Shown: positions 1 through 9,009, counted from the first letter of the stretch. The stretch is 18,011 nucleotides of DNA from Stephanodiscus triporus (GCA_036939755.1 JALLAZ010000275.1:1-18011), one strand, 5' to 3'. Numbers and translations: made by a program. Notes: generated by a model not told the origin, from the sequence alone.

Positions 1-68
1 TTTCCCCCCAAAACCCCCGAAAACCGCCCCCCCCCCCCCGACCCCCCCCGACCCCCCCCCTCTCTCTC
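1..68. repeat. C-homopolymer tract downstream of gene 1 (G-rich in the transcript)
   Basis: The first 60 bases consist mainly of runs of 5 to 13 C separated by short A or GA interruptions, followed by a CT run next to the stop codon of the minus-strand gene. On the minus strand, which is the sense strand of that gene's 3' untranslated region, this gives at least five G-runs, enough for an intramolecular G-quadruplex. The window edge cuts the tract, so its full length is unknown. Confidence 0.75.
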
Positions 69-1319
69 TCACATGAGTATATCGCCCAGATATTCCCTCG
101 CCCCCTCGCCCTTGCCGCTCCTCGCCTTCGGACTCGCGTACTTGACCGAGCTCTTCGCCCTCATGCTGCCGATGATCGCGCCTGGGTGCTCCGCGGGATC
201 GTTCCCGCTCTTGTACAGCGCGTCGCTGACCCATACGGCGTGGAAGCCATAATCGCGACACGCCCACGCCTCCTCGACCTCCTCGAGGGCCTTGTTGTCG
301 CGCGCCAGGACGTTCGCTATGAGGCAGATCGATTTCGTTTTTTTCCCGTCGTCCCCGTCGGTCGTCGTCGTCGTCGTCGTCATCAGGTCGGATATCACGT
401 CGCGCTTGGCCTCGGCCCCGACCACGGTCCCGGACACGCACACCATCGACGCGCCGCATCCGTATACGGCGTCCTTCGCCTCCTCGGGCGTTTCCACCAC
501 CACGATCGTTTCCATATCGAGCGCGGCCGCGTCCTCGATGAGCATCCTCGCTCGTTCCCCCCCCAATAGGCCGTACGATATCGTAATCGCGATCGCTCCC
601 GCGTCCTTCGATCGTGCGACCTGCACGGGATCGACGACGACGTCGCTCGATATCACGGGGAGGGGACCCGGAACCTCCCCGATCGCGCGATTCTGCTCGT
701 CGACCACGGACGCGACGTCGTCGTACGTGCACCCGCCATATCGCATGTCGGCCGACACCGCCACCGCCGACGCGCCGAATTCGCGAAACGTCGACGAGAG
801 TACGGCGGGGGGGGGAACGTCGACTATGTAGCCGGACGACGGGAGGTTGCGCTTGTATTCGGCGATTATCGATATCGTCCCCCTGCGCTTGGTGAGGTGG
901 GATTGGAGGACGCCGACGCCGCCGCCCGTGGACGGAGACGACGGAGACAGAGACGGAGACCCCCCGCCGTCGTTCGAGGAGTCGCGCCGCCGCCCCGCCT
1001 CGCGGGCGTCCTCGATCTTGCGAAGGAGGGCCAATACCGATTCCGACGGACCGTCGTCCATGTACCTCCTCACCTCCGCCTCCTTGGCCTTGCGCACGAA
1101 GACGCCGATGGCGCATAGGGAGGTGCTGGAGGTGGCAGTGGTGGCGGTGTTGGACGTCGTCGAAGTCGTCGACGTCGTAGTCGTCCGCCTCGGGATCGTA
1201 GTCGTCGTTGTCGTCGGCGCAAAGCAGTCGATGGGGGATATCGTCGCGGTCATCGTCATCGTCATCGTCGACGAGAGCGCCGCGGCGATTGCGGCGGAGG
1301 AAGCTCGTTTGGCTTTCAT
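69..1319 (-). CDS. Indole-3-glycerol-phosphate synthase-like protein, predicted plastid-targeted
   Basis: Single-exon 416-aa protein. Residues 149-390 follow the TIM-barrel layout of indole-3-glycerol-phosphate synthase, the tryptophan-pathway enzyme that closes the indole ring of CdRP: the strand-1 motif IIAEYKR with S-S-G (151-163), GASAVAVSADMRYGG (182-196), PVISSDVVVDP (221-231), VVVETPEEA (273-281). The strand-1 Glu and Lys (E154, K156) and a Glu matching the barrel-centre Glu (E276) remain. By my hand alignment the general-acid Lys of the usual KDF motif is Ser (S225), the Asn of the usual GINNR motif is Ser (S296) and the late Ser of the ESG motif is not seen. Residues 1-35 form an Ala/Ser/Thr-rich presequence ending in CFAP, close to the ASAFAP plastid-import motif; a Thr-rich linker follows (36-67). 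Family assignment is fairly firm; enzymatic activity is doubtful. The start is the first Met. Confidence 0.75.
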   Translation of the reverse strand: MKAKRASSAAIAAALSSTMTMTMTATISPIDCFAPTTTTTTIPRRTTTTSTTSTTSNTATTATSSTSLCAIGVFVRKAKEAEVRRYMDDGPSESVLALLRKIEDAREAGRRRDSSNDGGGSPSLSPSSPSTGGGVGVLQSHLTKRRGTISIIAEYKRNLPSSGYIVDVPPPAVLSSTFREFGASAVAVSADMRYGGCTYDDVASVVDEQNRAIGEVPGPLPVISSDVVVDPVQVARSKDAGAIAITISYGLLGGERARMLIEDAAALDMETIVVVETPEEAKDAVYGCGASMVCVSGTVVGAEAKRDVISDLMTTTTTTTDGDDGKKTKSICLIANVLARDNKALEEVEEAWACRDYGFHAVWVSDALYKSGNDPAEHPGAIIGSMRAKSSVKYASPKARSGKGEGAREYLGDILM

Positions 1320-1702
1320 TGTCCTACTTATTCTTGGCCGTCCCTGGTTAGCAGTATCTACTTCTCTCCGGAAGGGCGTGTTTTATTAGAGGTGATGGTG
1401 GAGAAGGATGATGGTGGATGATGAGTTTCGTAGAACTGCAATAATTTTTTGTTCTGTCCTCTGGTGGTAAAAATCGAGTGTGATGTTCGCGTGCGTCATG
1501 GCCACAAAACTCGAGAGCGTCAAGCTTCGTTTATGAAGAGTTTACAGACGGGGAGCTGTTTGCAGGAGGTTCCGTCGCGGGCGGGATCTTAAAAATAAAA
1601 TAAACGAAAACGTCGCGTAGAGTACGATAGTTCGTTAGCACACACACGCCGACGTTTGACGTAAAAGAAGTCCACATCCGCCGACCATCACAAAAACACA
1701 AT
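1320..1702. promoter_or_regulatory. Divergent promoter region of the IGPS-like and Lin0512 genes
   Basis: 383 bp between two divergent start codons, presumed to hold both promoters and 5' leaders. It contains a TGACGTAA octamer at 1657-1664, a cAMP-response-element-like site of the type bound by bZIP proteins, about 40 bp upstream of the Lin0512 start. A short CA run lies at 1640-1647. No TATA box is clear. Assignment as a promoter is by position; the site is a single motif match and may be chance. Confidence 0.4.
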
Positions 1703-2777
1703 ATGACAAGCCTCGGTGGACGAGGACTACTCGTATCGTTCTTCTATTGCTCTCATCGCGCCGCCGGGGCATTCTTCTCGGCGAACGAGTTCCTACCACT
1801 CGCCAACGGCCGCCGATTCCACCACAATCGCGATATGGTCGCCACGAAAATGACGATGACGTCGTCGTCGGCGACCCCCTCCTCGGCACCCCGACAGAGG
1901 GATAGGATAAGCGACGATAGGATATTCTTCATCGAATTGGGATTCGGCAACGACTCACATGGACAGGTAACTCACATCGAATATTTATATAAGTATATAT
2001 CGTTTTCGCCTCGGATGAGTTCTGTTCGGGCCGATGCAATTGCGAAAAGACCCATCCTCACGCATGCCCCCGAAAACAAATCGTGCACTCTCGCATCACC
2101 CCCATCACCCCCATCCCATCCCATCCCATCCCCGGACGGCGAAAAGTCATCCACCAAGGCGGCCGTGAGGGCGTGCAGGAACGCCATCGAGTTCAATTCC
2201 ATCCCTTCCATCGGGCGTCTCATCCCCGACGTGAGTGAACGTGAATGATATAATAATACCACCGCGTGTTGTGTTGTTGTCATCCTCCGCGCGCGCGCGC
2301 GAAGTCGTATGTACCCGCACGCGATATAATATATGGCAGGGGCATAGTTTTTCTGCATGACATCATCATACCTCGCATTACTGACGAGTCCGAATAATAC
2401 CGTGTGTGTGTGTGTGTGTGTATATATATGTATATATCAGAAAGGATACGATGCACTGAAGCTGGACGTTCTCCTTGCCGTTCCGCCGAAATATCGCGAG
2501 GGATTGGACCTGACCGAGGTCGCGAGGGTGTTTCCGTACGGCGACGTCAGATTCGAGCTGCAGGGTGAGTTTTTCGCCGCGAAAAAACTCTCGTGGTGGC
2601 CATGGGAGGTATTGAGTCATTCGAGATTTTCACGCCCCCTTTCCCTTTTTCCTCTCTCCATTTCCTCTTGCGGAAGACGGAGGCATGGTGGCGCCGAGCG
2701 GGATAGCCATCGAAAAGCTCGGGGACGCGAATGACGATATGGTCGTGGTATGCGCCTGCGTAACCGTTGGGCATTAA
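1703..2777 (+). CDS. Lin0512 family conserved protein with N-terminal extension (4 exons)
   Basis: Exons by my reading: 1703-1966, 2147-2230, 2441-2564, 2677-2777, giving 190 aa. All introns are GT-AG (1967-2146, 2231-2440, 2565-2676). The joined protein matches the Lin0512 family along its whole length: RIFFIELGFGNDSHGQ (exon 1), TKAAVRACRNAIEFNS (exon 2), LDVLLAVP and VFPYGDV (exon 3), DGGMVAPSGIAIEKLGDAND and the ending VTVGH (exon 4). The biochemical role of the family is unknown to me; it is common in bacteria as a protein of roughly 120 aa. Here about 70 extra N-terminal residues hold a short hydrophobic stretch (8-17) followed by AAGAFF (20-25), which resembles an organelle presequence with an ASAF-like site. 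A start at a later Met (about residue 53) would remove it. Intron 1 is 180 nt with no in-frame stop, so unspliced RNA also reads through. Confidence 0.85.
2231..2440 (+). repeat. Simple repeats inside intron 2 of the Lin0512 gene
   Basis: This 210-nt intron holds an alternating CG run near 2289-2301, a TG run at about 2402-2421, and a TA-rich run ending at the acceptor CAG (2438-2440). These are simple-sequence repeats prone to length change and, for the alternating CG and TG runs, to Z-DNA formation. They lie where a pyrimidine tract would normally be, so the acceptor has an unusual TG/TA-rich context. Confidence 0.7.
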
Positions 2778-3044
2778 GAGGGGGAGATTGGCGTGGGACG
2801 GCGAAGGAGCTGTCGGACGATGCGTTCCAATTACAACCCGAGGAGAAGCTTGAAGTCGAGACGTGACATACATTAACGGACATGCTAGTACCATAGTACT
2901 ACTCCTACACGACATATTATTCGTCTAGTCTTTCACAAAAAGCCTGCTTTTTGTGTGTGTTTGTATGACGGCTCTCATAGCTGATGCCCCCAATTGCTTG
3001 ATCAAATCTCCAATACCAACTCCGTGCGATGAATCTCAGCCAAC
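2778..3044. other. Convergent intergenic region with perfect hairpin
   Basis: 267 bp between the stop codons of the Lin0512 gene (plus) and the bZIP-PAS gene (minus). It must hold both 3' ends. A perfect inverted repeat, CACAAAAAGC with its complement and a 2-nt spacer, lies at 2934-2955. A shorter 6-bp hairpin (TAGTAC-CATA-GTACTA) lies near 2886-2901. No gene is seen. Confidence 0.6.
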
Positions 3045-6000
3045 TCAAGACCTCGGCGGCAACTCCTTACAAACATGCAATATGTGCGTCACCTCGTTAC
3101 TCAAATTCGACAGCGGATACGAACACATGAAGTTCAAAAACTCTCGTCCGCGGATATCGTAGTGCAAGTTCGTACTGGCCGCGCACACGCCTCTCGCTAC
3201 GCTACGGAAGTCGTGCGGAGCCATGCCACTCCTGACCCCGGCATCCAAATCGGTGCGGTCTCCGTACAGCATGCTCAAGTCCTTTCCCTCCGCATCGAGT
3301 TGTGTGTATCCCGTCATAGACGTCCACACCTCATTGACACTCACGATCCTAAAGGGCGGCTCGGCCAACGTTATCACGCGCGCCTCCTCGGAATTCGGCG
3401 CTAATGCCATCTCCAAGGAATTCGGGATGATCTGCGCCATGCCCTCATTGCCGCTCGCCCTCTCCAGCTGCTGGCAGAACCCCATGGCGTCGAATATCAT
3501 CTCGACGTTGCATAGCTTGTTCGTGGAGGAGAAGCACGCGCGCAACATCCCAGGTTGTACGCATTCGGAGAGTGCGCCACACCATACCGCCTCTTGGGAA
3601 CGGAATATGAATGGACACATTAATACATCGTCCGTTATGATCATATCATCCTCGTTAATGTGATAGTGGCCTTGTATGCCGAGCTGGTTCTGAGACGATG
3701 ATTGGGAATAGGTGCTGGTATCGTTGTCGATGGATATGATGTTACGATCGCTGGCGCCATGTTGGTGGGCATTGGAGGACTTGTCCTCATTGCTTAAATC
3801 GATGCCGTTGACATCGTGTGTAGTGGTGTCGCGGGCAACGAGAGGTCGATGAGGACGGTTAGGCACCAAAAATGCAGGCGGCTTTCTCGAAGGGGACGGC
3901 ACCGCCTTTTGATTGACATTGCCCCTTTCCCCATTATCAGCAGACAAGGCAGTGGACTGGAGTTTCATCGCCTGAGGATACTTCTTATTGCCTATCCCCA
4001 CAAAGGGTGGCAATGCCACTGCTGGAGCACGTCTCAAATTTGTTTTACCATTTGGCAAAGAATCATTCGCTGTAAGGGAGTGTGCCGCCGCCGTCGCAAC
4101 GATGGCTGTAGGGAGTGGCACCACAGCTTTGACATTATGGGTGATTCCACCAGAACGTGCAATATTTGGGGGCAGATTGTTTAGTGTGCCAGTAGCGGCA
4201 CTGGATGCCACAGCCCATGCCGCCTCCGCCGCCATACTATTCTGTTTACAATCATTGTTCGACTTCCTCCTCTTGGGGGGATTCAAATCGGCATCGGCAG
4301 AGTTATTGATCTTCTCATCATCGCCGGAACTGGAATCGGTACACATTTGTCTCCCAACGACACAATTGTCAGAGTCGATACCATCGCTGCCGCTGGAAAT
4401 ACTCCTACCAGAATCCGGGAGCGGATCGAGCAGTGATGGGGCGTCGTAGTCATGAAATTCATTCGATGCACCATGATGCTGATCACGCAATAATTGCTGA
4501 CGTGTTTCTTCATGGCTGCTGCTCGATGAGCTGACATTGGCAGCAGCAGAGAAACATTGCGGATGGTTGCTGTCCGAGTTGGTGACATACAGATGATCAT
4601 GCTGACCCGAACTGCCCTTGCATTGAGTCTTCCTACGTTGGGCCAACCTCCGTTCTTCATCAGAGCTCGACCCAAATCCAGTAGACGAGCCTGAATTTGA
4701 GGATAAGCTCGACATGTGATGTTGCAACTGAGTATTATGGCGTACTGCGTGTGGTATGGCCCCGACCGCATGACTCCTTTGAACCGTCATGGATCTAGCA
4801 TGATTCTTAGACGCATCTCGCGTCAAGAAATCATCACGCTTACGATGCAACCAACGGAGGTTACGAGAACCGATGGTTTCGATCATAAGGGACATAGATG
4901 CAGAGTCACGTATCATGGCATCAACTCCTCTGAGAATGCGGCTTCCCTATGTTTGAATAGTACGAAGAGAGAGAACAAAGAAAGACATGAACAAGATTGT
5001 TTCATAAGCAGCTTGGCGAGGCTGGTCAAATGAAGTCTCAGCGAAAAAAGAGTGAAACAACCAAAAACAGGACACCCGCAAACAATTCTATGTACTGACA
5101 ACTTCCACAATAATCTCACCTTTTGTATCTCGCTCCGTCGAAAGCTCCTGTATGGCGTAACGGGCTGCTTCAGCCAAAATTCCTCCTGGCCCTTCCCATC
5201 GCCACTTTCCAATATCAAACTCCACTTATTGTAATCGCCCTCGAACTTGCAATGATAGTCCAAGAACGTGTGCACGACCTTCCTGCGCAATTCCTGAATC
5301 TCCGCCAGTTGCTGCACCGCCACGCGACGCTTGCGCGCGTCCTCGTTGCGCTCAGCGTGCAGACCATCGACCAGCTCCTTAAGCTTCGTCACGAACGCCT
5401 TCTTCCGGAGGCGGGTGCACCGGGCATGCTCACGGTTGCGATTGCGTGAGGTCTGCTTCTTCTGCTCGATGGTGGGCTTGCCACCGCCGTCGCCTCCGCC
5501 TTCGTGGGACGTGCTGAAGTCGGCGTTGAACGCTTCCGTGTTGTCATCGTTGGGCGAAACGTCGCAGTTATTGCTCTCGTCCATCGCATTCAGTATGAGC
5601 GTTGCTGCCGACGAGCACATCCCCGAGGTCAGGGATGCGATGGAGGTCGGGAGCAGCCCCGTTCCCACCAAAGCCTTCTCGGGTGATTTATTCTTGGAAG
5701 CCGCCATCCTAGAGGAAAGGGACGTCTTCTTGTTCGGCGTGTTCTTTTTGTTGTTGTCGGATTCGGTTTCGATGCGCGACTTCCTCCTCTTGTTCCTGAT
5801 TGGAGCCTCCTGCCCCAGCAGACCAACGCCGCCTGCTCCAGTAGGCTCTACGCCTCGGTGACCTCCCAGAAGAGGCTGAACTGTGGCCGGGGGTGCAGCA
5901 GTTGCAGCCACAAAAGAGGCCGACGGCGCGCCGGCCGCAAACATTGTGGCGGGCGGCATGATCAGCCCGCCGTCCATCGCGGGGTTGGACACGGATGGAT

Positions 6001-6700
6001 TGGAATTGAAATTCAGCGCCGTTTGCGCGCCGAGAGCCGCGGCGGCCGAAGATGTAGCGGAATGGGCGATCTGCGCCACCGCTCCGACACCGGACCCAAC
6101 GAGAGGTCCCGCCTGGTGCTGCGAATGTCCCACAAGGGAGAATGCGGGATAAACAACCTTTTGCGGCTGCGCCGCGACGGTCGCCCCCTTGAGCTGCGCC
6201 TGCTGCTGTGCCTGCGCCTGTTGCTGTGCCTGCGCCTGTTGCTGTGCCTGCTGTTGTTGCCACTGCTGCGCCTGAGCGGCCTGGGCTTGCGCCGCCGCCG
6301 CCAATCGAGCCTGTGCGATTGCCTGCTGCTGCTGCAGCGTGTAGAACGGACCTGGCAGAAACTGCTGGTGAGGTTGCTGAGAAGGTGGCTGGGCATGAGG
6401 CTGCAGCTGAGGCGTCGGCGCTTGGTGTGGCCGCAAATGATGCTGCGTCGGCTGCGATAGCTGTTGCTGGTTGACGAAGTAGTTCATCTGAGAGTTGCCT
6501 TGTTGTTGTTGCTGCTGCATCTGTTGTTGCTGCATCTGTTGCTGCTGCATATGTTGCGGCTGCATCTGTTGTAGCTGTTGATGCTCTTGCATCAATGCCG
6601 CCGTGGAGGCAGTGGCAGTAGCTGCGGTGGGGATTATCAGACCGCCTTGATAATGCCCTCCGACACTATTTCTGGGTAAATAATTGTTTGCCTGCGCCAT
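3045..6700 (-). CDS. bZIP-PAS transcription factor, Gln-rich (2 exons)
   Basis: Two exons on the minus strand, 6700-5120 and 4946-3045, joined over a 173-nt GT-AG intron (donor AAG/GTGAGA, acceptor CATAG/GGA, phase 0), give 1160 aa. Order: Gln-rich low-complexity region with QA repeats (about 38-180), basic NLS-like cluster around NKRRKSR (303-309), bZIP basic region with the N-x7-R signature NREHARCTR (about 422-430) and a weak zipper to about 475, a conserved linker with LRW and KRDDFLTRDA after the junction, a Ser/Asn/Asp-rich disordered middle, the block CPFIFRSQEAVWCGAL and the ERASGNEG segment, then a C-terminal PAS domain (about 1057-1160; PPFRIVSVNEVWTSMTGYT). Known diatom bZIP-PAS factors share this order. 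The PAS segment reads GKDLSMLYG where photoactive LOV domains have GRNCRFLQG, so the flavin-binding Cys is absent and direct blue-light sensing as in aureochromes is unlikely. Likely a nuclear DNA-binding regulator; targets unknown. Confidence 0.88.
6200..6590 (-). repeat. Trinucleotide CAG/CAA repeats encoding Gln-rich tracts
   Basis: Dense CAG/CAA codon runs in the first exon of the bZIP-PAS gene. There are two zones: QAQQQAQA-type tandem units (about 6200-6260) and MQQQQ units (about 6490-6560). The coding is mixed CAA and CAG, and the units are repeated at the DNA level, which suggests replication slippage. Such tracts often act as activation or condensation segments in transcription factors; that role is inferred here. 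Confidence 0.75.
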
Positions 6701-7824
6701 AATACCATGCCTTCTTCCTCGTTAGTTTGTTTTGATTTTTTAGAGAGGGTGTGATGATAATATTTGGAAACATCACTCTCTCTCTGTCGGGATTCTTTCT
6801 ATGCCAAAAATTAGTCAAACTAATTCTATCGTGTCTGAATAGGTGATATCATTAAGTAGAACCAGATGATGTCACCATCTTTTCCTGACATACTTCGAAG
6901 TGCCTGCTGGCCTCATAAAATCGTCCGAAAGCTGGATTTTTTAATTTGCGAGTGCTGGAGAGATAGGCCGAAACAAACAGGAAGTTAGTTGGATGGCGCC
7001 AACGCCAAAAAAGTACGTACATAAAAATAGGTAAAAGATAAAACTAATAAGGATAACCCTAAAGAAGTGGTTATTAGCCATCATCCTTGCAATTTCTCAA
7101 AATTTCCCCAGAAGATAAATTTTCTGTGGAACATTATTATTTTCGATTTCACGCGAACATTACCGAGTGTACATACACACACAAGGTCGTATCAACTGAC
7201 TCCTACAAAATTCCGATTCATATCCAAACGAAAACAAAATTTGGCGGCAATCCGAAAAAAGAGAAAAAGGATTAATTGAACCTAAGACTTGCGATTTGTT
7301 TGATTTTCTACCCTTTGCCAATTTTCTCATATTCGATTCCCACCTGTAATTGTGGTGAGTGTGTATTCTACCTTCAAAAGCACTGTAAGTTAATTGATCT
7401 GTTATCTGTAGTATCGTTTTGATTATGCCCTCTATTCTTGTTCTCCTCCGTTCGTATTTTTTTAAACCCCCGAATATTCCCCCCAGCTCAGCATTTTTCG
7501 AACAAGCAATTTTCCCATGATTGGCCATGATTGTAGTGTTGGAATCAATAGCATTATTCGCCGCGGTCCTATTTTTTCAAAATCGAGAAAGTCTCGTAGC
7601 GTCCCGTATGCTCCACATACACGGTCGTTTCGTAGGCACCTTGTCATGACTTATTACATCGGCACAACTTTATTCCACAGCGGCCTCTCGTATCTCCAAA
7701 AAATAATACGAGCCTCCGAACGCCGCGATAATTTTGACATTTCGATTCAAAATATCAACGGCAAATTGGCACATAAGAGTCGAACGACCGGATTGACTTT
7801 CATCACCCAAGCCCCACTACAGTC
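6701..7824. promoter_or_regulatory. Divergent intergenic region, bZIP-PAS / HAD genes
   Basis: 1124 bp, AT-rich, between divergent start codons. I see no convincing coding exon: the short open frames have unremarkable composition and no recognisable motif. It should hold the promoters and leaders of both genes. A TGATGTCA octamer (6867-6874), a weak CRE variant, lies about 170 bp upstream of the bZIP-PAS start; a GTACGTAC palindrome lies near 7013-7020. A long 5' leader with an intron cannot be excluded. Confidence 0.4.
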
Positions 7825-9009
7825 ATGTTCATAAATACGAAAATCATCGCGCCCGCTGATCAAACTATGATGACTCCACCACCATCGAATGACAGCGCCG
7901 TGATCATTTTCGACTGGGACGATACCATCCTGCCCTCTTCGTTCGTGGACAGGTCGCAATCGGACAATCTGAGCGAGCTGCCGCCGCACACTCGCGCCCT
8001 CTTTCGCGAGATTGAAATATGCACAGAAAAATGCCTCGCGGCGGCCGCTAGCCACGGCGAGGTAAGTCCGCTTATACCGTCAACCAAATCGCGACCAACT
8101 CCTAAAGTGTCGTTCGCGACGGTCGTCTCACCTCGTTCCCTATCCAACACCCACAATCGTGAATTTCCGCAGGTGATAATAATCACCAACTCGGACGAGG
8201 GATGGGTGAAGTACTCCGCGGAGCGATACCTTCCCAATCTCATCCCGGTCCTGAAAAGCTACCGTATCATCTCCGCGAGGACGCGCTACGAAAAGTTCTA
8301 CCCCAATCAGCCGCTCTGCTGGAAGGCCGCCGCCTTCGCCCACGAGGTGAACGAGCACTTCTGCTCCCTGGAGGACGCGCGCGACCTCCTCGAACGGGAA
8401 TGCGGCCATCGCGGCGGAGCGCCGTGCTCGGACGGCGACTCCGTCCAGGACCTCGACATGGCGTCCACGGACGTCTCGTCCCTCGACGACTCGTCGTTGG
8501 AGGGGGACGGCTCCGTCGCGTCGGAGTCGCCCGGCGTCGGCGGCGGCGGCGGAGGAGGAGGAGGAGGATGGGCGAATCCCCCCCGCGGGGTCGACGGCGG
8601 TCCCCTCGCCGCGACCGCGGTCGCGCCGCCGCCGTCGCCGCACCCCCCGGGCCCGCGGCCCGCCCGCGCGACGATCCGACGCGAGGTCGTGTCCTTCGGC
8701 GACTCCGTAGAGGAGCGCACGGCCGTGAAGATCGTGTCCGACCAGCTCGACGCGGTTCCCAAGAGCGTCAAGTTCCTGAACAATCCCACGCCGGCGCAGA
8801 TCGTGGGACAGCTCGCAATGATCACGCATCACATGGGATTCGTGTGCGATCACGTGGGGGATCTGGACCTCGAGATATCGCACAAGCAGGCCGAAAGGTG
8901 CGCGAGCGGGTACCTCGCACGGAGGGGCCTGGCGGGCGGAGGAGGGGCGTCGCCATCCATCCTGCAGAGGATTCTCGGGACCACTGACGGCGATGCGGGC
9001 GGCATGTGA
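7825..9009 (+). CDS. HAD-superfamily hydrolase-like protein (2 exons)
   Basis: Exons 7825-8061 and 8173-9009, joined over a 111-nt intron (GAG/GTAAGT ... CCGCAG/GTG), give 357 aa. The haloacid-dehalogenase motifs are visible: motif I DWDDT with D30 and D32 (nucleophile and acid/base), motif II IITNS with T84, a candidate motif III Lys (K130, CWKAAAF), and a motif IV candidate in SFGDSVEE (D256). Splicing places VIIITNSDEGW directly after the helix, as expected for the core fold. Between motifs III and IV lies a long acidic, Ser-rich and then Gly/Pro-rich insert with a run of about ten Gly (around 202-212). The likely reaction is phosphate-ester hydrolysis with Mg2+; the substrate is unknown. 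No signal peptide is apparent. The first Met is used; a Met near residue 15 is possible. The intron is a multiple of three without stops, so a 394-aa read-through form could exist. Confidence 0.75.
   Translation: MFINTKIIAPADQTMMTPPPSNDSAVIIFDWDDTILPSSFVDRSQSDNLSELPPHTRALFREIEICTEKCLAAAASHGEVSPLIPSTKSRPTPKVSFATVVSPRSLSNTHNREFPQVIIITNSDEGWVKYSAERYLPNLIPVLKSYRIISARTRYEKFYPNQPLCWKAAAFAHEVNEHFCSLEDARDLLERECGHRGGAPCSDGDSVQDLDMASTDVSSLDDSSLEGDGSVASESPGVGGGGGGGGGGWANPPRGVDGGPLAATAVAPPPSPHPPGPRPARATIRREVVSFGDSVEERTAVKIVSDQLDAVPKSVKFLNNPTPAQIVGQLAMITHHMGFVCDHVGDLDLEISHKQAERCASGYLARRGLAGGGGASPSILQRILGTTDGDAGGM

Noticed and set aside
1..30. Telomere-like C4A4 units
   Set aside because: Only two or three irregular units at the window edge inside a longer C-rich tract; not enough for a telomere.
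2934..2955. Bacterial rho-independent terminator
   Set aside because: The hairpin and flanking T/A runs fit superficially, but the surrounding genes have spliceosomal introns, so a eukaryotic 3'-end context applies.
5709..6460. Long frames on both strands within the Gln-rich exon
   Set aside because: Low-complexity shadows of the CAG/CAA repeats; the minus-strand bZIP frame continues through them.
7310..7360. tRNA-like B-box resemblance near TTCGATTCCC
   Set aside because: No matching A-box, acceptor stem or cloverleaf could be built around it.
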